NCBI GenBank assembly: GCA_030770425.1
Contig: JASJFT010000016.1
Span: 310,001-374,000, forward strand
Direction of reading: 5' to 3'
DNA: 64,000 nt
Source of the DNA: Darksidea phi
Taxonomy: Eukaryota; Ascomycota; Dothideomycetes; Pleosporales; Lentitheciaceae
Positions 57,237-64,000 of the stretch are shown piece by piece. The first letter of the stretch is position 1. Each line of letters opens with the position of its first letter. The translations under genes and the position numbers were made by a program. Under the pieces are notes generated by a model. It had not been told where the DNA came from. It ran no database searches and worked only from the letters and a program-made list of their open reading frames with translations.

Positions 57237-57769
57237 AGGCTGGTGGAGAAGCAGAGTTGTACCTGAATTACGTTTGTGGTGTGACCATGAGACTGGCTGA
57301 ATATCCAAACTTTGAGTTGGGGGCGGCCAGCGAGGAACATTGCTGGCAGAGGTTTGGCTATCACCTGCTGTCGGCACACTTCTTGGGGATATAACACGCC
57401 AAAGGAATGTTAGCACCTAGATCTAATCAACAGGAAGCGAAATTGGCCTAAGCTGAGCGCTCAACCGCTATTCCAACGGCGGAAAGCCGGCCATGGACGC
57501 ATTTTGTACAGAGAGAGGGGTGAAGAAGAATTGCCAATTTGCTGATTCTATATAGAATGCACGTAGCCTGCTCCAACTAGAGCTAATAATAAAGAAAAGG
57601 AAAGGCTTTACAAGATCCTACCCTATGTAACACCGTCCAACCCCCGTCAATGCATGCTTCATCCTATGATACGTCCCAGAACGCCATTCTAAACCAAACT
57701 CGATCCTAACCTCCGGAATATCTTCATCATCCCACCAAGCCAATAGCAGCAGCCACCAACCCCCATCAT
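57237..57769. other. Convergent intergenic region
   Basis: 3' flanks of TRS20 and the Doa10 gene. No feature recognised. Confidence 0.5.
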
Positions 57770-60700
57770 CTACCCAGGAAGTGGCGTCGACACTGGCGGC
57801 GGAGGCGGTGATGTCCTCTTGTCCCCAAAATTGTGTAACCGCTCCCCAATAAGGTACACTTCATCTCGAACAACCATCCTCCATCTTTTCACTACATTTA
57901 TACCCTCTTTGGCAGCCCAGAGCGCGACGATCGAGAGTCCGACAGCAGGATAGCTGAACCTCCACACTTGGCTCTTTGTCGTTGCATCCGCAGCCATGTA
58001 TAGTGTCTTGTTCACGCTGATGGCAAAGAGACTAGGTATCACTATTGCCGTAGTGAACACCGCAACAGTAGGAAGTAAGAAGCAGCGAGTGGCAATCCTG
58101 GCGTTCGGGTACAAGTACCCATTTTGAACGATAGCGGAGAAAGCGCGGGCAGGTCGGCTCGTGCGATCGCTGAAGATGACTCGAGCGGCGAGACGTGCGT
58201 ACAGAAAGCCAAGGGTCCAGTCTTGGATAAGGTGGACGACGTGCGGTTCAGAGGGGCCAAGGTATGCGTGGAGTGGCATGAGTAAATAGAGCTCGATCAG
58301 GACGGCGAAAAGAAAGGGGACGAGAAGAATAAGACCTGTCCAAACGTATGCAAAACGGAGGGCGCGGAGACTGGCGCGAGAAGTTGTGATCGCGACAGTG
58401 TAAAGAGCCGTGAGAGGCGAGGGAATTGGCCTGCTGATGCTGCGGAAGAACTTGTACGCTTGAATTATGGTGTACGCGATAGTACCGAGTGTGTAGACGC
58501 CGAGGGAAAAAGCGTGAATATCGTTCATTTCAATGCGAGTAGGTAGGAAGAGAGAGAATAGGTAGCGCCCTACAATAAGCGGAATGATCGTGACGCTAAT
58601 CCCCGTTATAGAGGCGAAGACCCAGATCGTGAAGACGAAAGCTGCGATGCGGAGCCGGAACCAAGGCGGGATATATACCATGGTGACGAGGTCGGAGTTG
58701 TGGACACCGCCCTCTTCCAACCTGCCGTCTTTGCGGTTGTTATTAGGGTCGACTTCGACGAAGACGCGTTCGCCTTTGGGAATGCGCACTTGGTCGGAGG
58801 CGGGGGCGCGGACATATTTCCCTTCTACAATAATTTCGCCATCGACTTCGGGGCCTTCTTCTTCCTTATTTTTGTCGCCGAAGAGGAAGTTCGATAGACG
58901 GAGAGACCGGGCGCAGCGCTTGAACCACCACTGCGAGATGGCGTGTAGCCCATCGCTTGGTTTGTACACCTTAATGATTACCGGGGTGAGGAAATTATAG
59001 AAGAGCAGGTCGAGCGGGAATTCTAGTGACGGTGCGTGAGATACCCAGTGGATTGGAAGCACGCCAACTGTAACTGTGTCGAGGCTCCACACTACACCGC
59101 CAAGGCAAATGATTACCAAACCGCCATAGACCAGACCACTAAAAGCGATCTTACGAAGTTGAGTGGTGACACTGCGCTCAAGGACATCCCGGACAGGGTG
59201 GAAAGTCGGGTCATCCGGATCGCGGATGAAGTAAAGAACGCCTCTGCGCAAGATCTTGCGGCACATTGAGACAAACAGGGCGAAATGGAACATATAGCAG
59301 GTACCAAGGAACCAGTGAACGAATCCAGATGTCCAAGGACTCTCCCGAGTAAACTGCCATCGCGAGTAAAGGCTGGCATCCTTGAAGAGTGGAAGAAGCG
59401 CCATGTCGAGGAGAAGGCCACAGTATAATGGGAATACAAGCATCTCAATGGAGATGATCAGTATGACTTTCAAGACGCCTCCTGCTTGCTGAAGGATTTC
59501 GGCCACGATACGTTCAACCTTCTGACCTTGTTGGGATGAGGTAAGCGGCACCCCCCGTCTGAGATACGCAGCGCCTAGTAATGCAAAAAAGGCATACCCA
59601 GCGAGGACAGCGATCAAGCGGTCGGTTGCAGTCCATTGCTCCAATGCTGCATAAGCGGCGTTTACATTGCTTCCAAAGTCGAGGTCGAAAGTGATTTTGT
59701 ATGAGTTTGTAGTCAGAATCCAAGAGAGAAAGCCCACGGCCTTGTTGTAGAGCGCGGCGGAGGCTGTTTCGAGTGCGGCGGGTGCTCGTCGGAGAAGTTG
59801 TGACACGACCTCAGTAGTGGATTCGGTTGCGGCGTCTTCATAAAGGGCAGCGACCATGGCACTTGTCTGGTTGAGAGTATGAGATGTCGTATTCTGGATC
59901 GTCCGCAATGCCACGTGCGCGTTGACCGAAAGCCGGAAGTACGTGGGAGTTGGTACGACGGGCGAGTCTAGCACAAGGTTTTTAAGGCGACCTGCTGCAC
60001 TAGCGGCGATTGAATGCGCTGGTCCAGCGATGAAGCTAATGGGGCGTTCTGCAAGTCGATTTAGCATGCCCAAGGTGCTGAGTTTGATGAGCACAACCAC
60101 AGCTTTGAGCATCCAATAGACTCCTCCGGCAGCTATACAGAGGGCACCATCGACGACGACGTCTGCTAGAGTAGCAACAGTTTGAAGAGGAAGCTTCACG
60201 AAGATCGACACAGGGCTGCCCATAATAAGAATGACCAGTTTGCCCCAGAGGTACGGAAGCCAGACTGCGCAGGCTAAAGTGGCGGATATGAGGACGGCGC
60301 TGAACAGGGCGTTCTGGAAAAGGCCTGTGAGGGGGCCCTGCATACCGATAAGCTCCATTATGCCTTCCAAATCTTCCGCATCGTCGATGGCGTCTTGGTC
60401 GTTAACATCGATACCGGCTTCAGCAGCAGCGGCAGCAACTTCCGGATCCTGATCATCCACGTCTACAGGTTCACGCGGCTCGTTCGCGGGTACAAAAGGT
60501 GCCTCGTCTGCTAGGTTCCGAACAATATGCTCATCGTTGACAGCATCTTCAGCAGCTTGAACATCCGGAGCAACATCGCCAAAAACCCAGTCCATGATAC
60601 GATCCACCAAGCGCGCCGGAGGCTGAACGTTAGGTAGAGGTTCTTGTCCTGTGCCCTGTGCTTGATCTAGTGGTGGCTCGGGAGCTGGTTCTAGTGGGGG

Positions 60701-62668
60701 TTGCTGGACATCGGCTTCGGACTCTCCATGGTGCGAGCCTGATCTAAAGACAGTCTCAATTGACGCGGAGCCAATATCTTCGTTCCGAACATCAAGTTCT
60801 TCACCCTCGGTCTCAGGAGGTGTCAAGACTGCATCGTGAGAATCGTCTGAACCTTCCTCCGTAGCCTTGGCTTTGCCTTTGCTTGCCGCGGACTCCTGCC
60901 CGGTGCTGTCGACAACCATGTCCGGAATCTGCTGCCAGCTCTCGCTACTGTGATCGCTGCCATGTTCCTGATCCGTCGTACTTTGGTCCATAGGCCCGCC
61001 AGCTGTCGCGTGTTCAATCCCTTGGTCATCCCATGAATCAGGGATACTGTTGCTAATACCCTTCTCTATGTCCTCTTCCGGCGCCTGGGGCACGTTATCG
61101 AAAGACCATGAATTGCTTTCTTCTAAGCCTCGACGGATTTCTGTAGCGATGGAGGAGCGGTCTCGCGGGGGAAGAGGCGGCCTTTGCGAGGGCGACGTTG
61201 ACTCTCTCCGTGCGCTTCCATTGTTGGACGGGAGACTGCTTGGACGCTCGGAATAGGTGCGACCCCGGGTGTTCGATGCTTCAGCTTCTTTCTCTCCAGG
61301 TCCTGCGTTACGACCGGATGCATTTGCCGACTCGCCTGGGCTAGCGGAAATTTGAGTGGAAAGCTTCACAAGCGCCTCCTTTAGCTTTATGGAGTCCTCC
61401 AAAGGCATTCTCTCGATGACTCGCGCAACGTCCGCCGGCGTACCATCATTCATTGCGTTTTTCAGCTCTTCCGGGATCTCCTCACTGTCTTGCCATATCT
61501 TAAAGACAGCTTGGCCTCGTCTTCGTGCCGAAGAAGAGCGACGTGCACGTGCGATGGCGTATGCGGGTGTCTCCTCTGCCTCCGCAACGGCATTTTCCTG
61601 CTCGTCGATGGGTACAGCTTCTCCAACATTTCTCGGCGCGTTTTGCTGATCTTGGTCCTCTTCCTCTCCTTCGCGCTCTTCCTCTTCGTCATCGTCGTCA
61701 TCTTCAAGGTCGTGCTCGTGCTCATGCTCGTGGTCTTGGTCTTGGTCTTGGTGTGCGTCCGCATCGCCGCCCAGTGCCACCATGTTGATTACGGGCTGTT
61801 GTTGCACAACCCATTCTCGAATTAAGAATATTAGGATGAAGGCAACTACCACAAAAAGGGTAATGAGCTGGCCTTCAAGCACATCTACCACAAATCTGTT
61901 TGCGGCTTGCGAAGGGAACCAATTAAAGAAAGTAACATCGGAGAGAAGAGAAGGGCTTCTTGCGCCCAAGTAGTCGGCCGTAGTGTTGGTGGATGTGCTG
62001 TTCACCGCTGGACTAGGAGAGCCGGGGTGAAGCGGATAGGCAACACCGAAGGAGAAGAAACTTTTGACTAGCGACCAGACGCTGGAGTCGTTGGTGCTCA
62101 TATTCAACGTCTGCGAGAAGGGCATCATCAGGCTTGGGAGGGGGAGGGGTATGGTAGTGTTGGATGCCTCAGCTGCTTTCTTTGCGGAATAAACGGCATC
62201 TAGATCGAAGGGCGAGGACACGGAGACCTGGGTCTTGTTCGCACCAGCATCCAGGAGATCATCGCGGGTCCACCCGCCGTCTCCTACCCAGAACAGACTA
62301 CGCCAGACGACGCGCATGCACCAGGGCAGCAGAACCAGCCACACCGAGGCCACCAAGACGGCCCGACACCATGTCATAAACAGCTTGAGTATGTGTACGG
62401 CGGCGCGGCGTACGAAGACGGAGGTGGGTATGCGCATCGGCATGCTGGGGTGGTAGAGCTTCGTAAAGCGGAAGGACGTCTTGCACAGCTCGCAGTATTT
62501 CTTCTGCGAATGCGACAGCCACTCCATGAGACATTCCTGGTGGACATATTTGATGCTGCCGCTGCACTTGCATGGGTAGAAGAGGGGCTCTTGCTCGGTG
62601 CTTTCCCCTCGACATATTCGACACGTATCGGCCTCGTCTCTGTCCAGCGGTCTGCTCGTGGAGGACAT
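57770..62668 (-). CDS. SSM4: ERAD E3 ubiquitin ligase Doa10/Ssm4 (MARCH6-type RING-CH)
   Basis: Polytopic ER and inner nuclear membrane ubiquitin ligase that targets misfolded and short-lived proteins. A single 1632-residue exon. The N-terminal RING-CH finger (residues 16-62) shows CRIC, YPCKCSGSIKYVHQECLMEW and KKYCELC, with Cys4-His-Cys3 complete. TM1-2 follow at about 85-115, and another at about 265. Residues 300-740 are a long acidic, disordered cytosolic loop (DDDDDEEEEREGEEEDQ). The TEB4/Doa10 core with about ten more TMs runs from about 770 to 1600. Near the end YLIGERLHNFGDKR matches the conserved C-terminal element with its key Asn. A candidate 27-codon upstream exon (62859-62779) could join in frame through a CAG acceptor at 62681; if used, the start is MATKAGLAVANPVD. 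The core assignment does not depend on this. Confidence 0.95.
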   Translation of the reverse strand: MSSTSRPLDRDEADTCRICRGESTEQEPLFYPCKCSGSIKYVHQECLMEWLSHSQKKYCELCKTSFRFTKLYHPSMPMRIPTSVFVRRAAVHILKLFMTWCRAVLVASVWLVLLPWCMRVVWRSLFWVGDGGWTRDDLLDAGANKTQVSVSSPFDLDAVYSAKKAAEASNTTIPLPLPSLMMPFSQTLNMSTNDSSVWSLVKSFFSFGVAYPLHPGSPSPAVNSTSTNTTADYLGARSPSLLSDVTFFNWFPSQAANRFVVDVLEGQLITLFVVVAFILIFLIREWVVQQQPVINMVALGGDADAHQDQDQDHEHEHEHDLEDDDDDEEEEREGEEEDQDQQNAPRNVGEAVPIDEQENAVAEAEETPAYAIARARRSSSARRRGQAVFKIWQDSEEIPEELKNAMNDGTPADVARVIERMPLEDSIKLKEALVKLSTQISASPGESANASGRNAGPGEKEAEASNTRGRTYSERPSSLPSNNGSARRESTSPSQRPPLPPRDRSSIATEIRRGLEESNSWSFDNVPQAPEEDIEKGISNSIPDSWDDQGIEHATAGGPMDQSTTDQEHGSDHSSESWQQIPDMVVDSTGQESAASKGKAKATEEGSDDSHDAVLTPPETEGEELDVRNEDIGSASIETVFRSGSHHGESEADVQQPPLEPAPEPPLDQAQGTGQEPLPNVQPPARLVDRIMDWVFGDVAPDVQAAEDAVNDEHIVRNLADEAPFVPANEPREPVDVDDQDPEVAAAAAEAGIDVNDQDAIDDAEDLEGIMELIGMQGPLTGLFQNALFSAVLISATLACAVWLPYLWGKLVILIMGSPVSIFVKLPLQTVATLADVVVDGALCIAAGGVYWMLKAVVVLIKLSTLGMLNRLAERPISFIAGPAHSIAASAAGRLKNLVLDSPVVPTPTYFRLSVNAHVALRTIQNTTSHTLNQTSAMVAALYEDAATESTTEVVSQLLRRAPAALETASAALYNKAVGFLSWILTTNSYKITFDLDFGSNVNAAYAALEQWTATDRLIAVLAGYAFFALLGAAYLRRGVPLTSSQQGQKVERIVAEILQQAGGVLKVILIISIEMLVFPLYCGLLLDMALLPLFKDASLYSRWQFTRESPWTSGFVHWFLGTCYMFHFALFVSMCRKILRRGVLYFIRDPDDPTFHPVRDVLERSVTTQLRKIAFSGLVYGGLVIICLGGVVWSLDTVTVGVLPIHWVSHAPSLEFPLDLLFYNFLTPVIIKVYKPSDGLHAISQWWFKRCARSLRLSNFLFGDKNKEEEGPEVDGEIIVEGKYVRAPASDQVRIPKGERVFVEVDPNNNRKDGRLEEGGVHNSDLVTMVYIPPWFRLRIAAFVFTIWVFASITGISVTIIPLIVGRYLFSLFLPTRIEMNDIHAFSLGVYTLGTIAYTIIQAYKFFRSISRPIPSPLTALYTVAITTSRASLRALRFAYVWTGLILLVPFLFAVLIELYLLMPLHAYLGPSEPHVVHLIQDWTLGFLYARLAARVIFSDRTSRPARAFSAIVQNGYLYPNARIATRCFLLPTVAVFTTAIVIPSLFAISVNKTLYMAADATTKSQVWRFSYPAVGLSIVALWAAKEGINVVKRWRMVVRDEVYLIGERLHNFGDKRTSPPPPPVSTPLPG

Positions 62669-63899
62669 GGGGTCGTGCTGCTGGGGCTTGTCAGCAGTTC
62701 CTAAGGTTGGGCGGGATATACAGATGGTAGAGTGAGATGCAGATGCTAGATGCTACTGAAATACTCAAGGAGACCTACTGTATGCTGATCGGTATCCATG
62801 GCGCTGCCGTTTGGTACGTCCACCGGGTTTGCGACTGCTAGACCAGCTTTAGTAGCCATGGTTTAACGGGAAGGGGACCGGGCGATTGTGGGTTCAGCCG
62901 GACTGTGCACGGCGGTGGTCATAAACGTTGAAGCGGGTGGCCGCTGGGGGGCAATCATGAGCGCATCGGGTGCGAGCGCGGAGTGCCAATCCAAAGCCGC
63001 AGCCGAATATGTGGAGTGAATTAGGATATTTACAATACAGCGCGGAGGAGCGTGTTTGTCGGGTAAAGGACTTAGGACACGGAGAGGAAGGCGAATAAAG
63101 CGTTGGCCTGGGGGAGTCGGGGATCAGATGGAGCTTCTGATCGGGGTTTGTGGGGTGCTCAGTGCTGTAGGTCGCCGCGGCATCGGTGCTTTCTTGGGCT
63201 GGGGCCACCGACAGGGCTCAGCAGCCTCGTGAGCCGCAGTCAGACCAGGCACGCAAATAGAATTTTCTTTTCTACAGGAACGGCTACGGCAAGATAGACC
63301 CTTCGAATACCATGGCGCGCATCTTGAATTGCCGATATGCGCCCAAAGTCTGCACTGCAGAATGGACAAAGAACGCGAGCACGCGCGCGTTGGGGCAAGA
63401 GCTCCTGCATGACATGATGCCGCCGACCTCAAGAGAGCGGGACCTTCTTGTCTCAAGTTCGCAGTCGGCGCCTGTGTCCTCCTGTGACCCCTAGACAACA
63501 TTTGAATATTGCACACTTGAACATTTAACGGCGAATCGCGCAGCCATCGCGACATCAGACTCGCGGCCGCGATCCACTCGTTGCAGCCAGGCGTCTCGCA
63601 CGCATTTTCACGTGCTTTCTCTGACATCATCCCGCAAGCGCGGCTCGTTGAAAGTCCATCCAAGGTTTCAATCGACTCCCCATCTATCACTGCTCCACCC
63701 CAGTTCCTGTCAAACAGACGACTGCCTTCATCACTGTATGCATCTAGTACGTCGGTAGCCTTTTGTTGGAAAGCCTTCTGCTAACCGTGCTGCTGCAGAG
63801 GCCCGGTCCTGCATTTTCACCGCCGACACGCGACCGCCGACACGCGAGCAACCCAGTCCACAGACAGTAGGCGGCAAACAGCATTTCAGGTCCGCAGCA
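62669..63899. other. Divergent intergenic region
   Basis: Upstream region of Doa10 (minus) and of the gene starting at 63900 (plus). Bases 62779-62859 hold the possible Doa10 first exon (ATG at 62859 in a good context, donor GTAGGT at 62778). Several minus-strand open frames at 62894-63690 show no family motif and are not called. Confidence 0.5.
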
Positions 63900-64000
63900 A
63901 TGGCTGCTCCGAGCAATGGCCGGGTGAAGAAACCCAAGAAGAGTACGCCCAACGGCAACGTAAACGGTCAGTTAAACGGCCATCTCAACGGTCACGCAGA
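63900..64000 (+). CDS. Start of an NG-rich protein (partial)
   Basis: The last 101 bases encode MAAPSNGRVKKPKKSTPNG and continue with NVNG, QLNG, HLNG, HA, running off the right edge. Basic cluster VKKPKK and Asn-Gly tandem units built from aacggt/aacggc. Too little is present to name the product; the preceding base context (gcagcaatgg) fits a eukaryotic start. Confidence 0.6.
   Translation, partial: MAAPSNGRVKKPKKSTPNGNVNGQLNGHLNGHA

Noticed and set aside
58584..59000. 138-codon plus-strand frame inside the Doa10 gene
   Set aside because: Antisense to a conserved membrane-domain coding region; shadow frame.

Overview
This window is nuclear DNA of a filamentous ascomycete (Pezizomycotina). 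Support comes from many short (45-100 bp) GT-AG introns with CTAAC-like branch sites, fungus-specific families (an RfeG-like factor, a DOMON-cytochrome b561 protein, RO-11/NudE), a fungal-type cytosolic acetyl-CoA carboxylase, a two-intron histone H4 gene and an intron-containing tRNA-Val(AAC). The gene mix would fit Dothideomycetes, but the sequence alone does not settle the class. There are no operons. Several gene pairs are divergent and share a promoter. Exon coordinates are read from splice signals and frame continuity, without transcripts.

Layout. 0-7.5 kb: the N-terminal half of acetyl-CoA carboxylase (minus strand, running off the left edge), then the dynein regulator NudE/RO-11. 8.9-13 kb: an unusual island. 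It holds an intronless, GC-rich coiled-coil/single-TM protein with a row of TQT motifs. The gene's last ~75 bp are duplicated just after its stop, the gene lies between two 84-bp direct repeats, and a decayed glutathione S-transferase relic follows. 13-24 kb: a GC- and pyrimidine-rich leader, an RfeG-like factor, DNA polymerase eta and two small fungal proteins. 23.7-26.8 kb: a large R/E/D-rich disordered protein. 27.8-33.9 kb: a metabolic patch of sugar porter, D-2-hydroxyacid dehydrogenase and NmrA-like reductase, the last two divergent. 34.7-42.2 kb: a His-rich membrane protein, histone H4, a broken isochorismatase-family gene carrying a small insertion with a 14-bp target duplication, and an amino-acid/GABA-type permease.

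43-48 kb: a second R/E-rich protein with a conserved C-terminal domain, and a DOMON-b561 membrane protein. 48-52.4 kb: a gene-poor relic block with tRNA-Val, a tRNA 5'-half look-alike, a truncated ubiquitin fragment and an AT-rich stretch with a coding relic. 52.5-64 kb: a nuclear-type scaffold with SUMO-interacting and PIP-like motifs, mitochondrial ribosomal protein mL60 divergent from TRAPP subunit Trs20, the ERAD ubiquitin ligase Doa10/Ssm4, and the first codons of an NG-rich protein at the right edge.

Most intact genes are housekeeping. The points worth follow-up are the possible dynein light chain (LC8) ligand beside NudE, the pseudogene with its small insertion, and the PIP+SIM scaffold.
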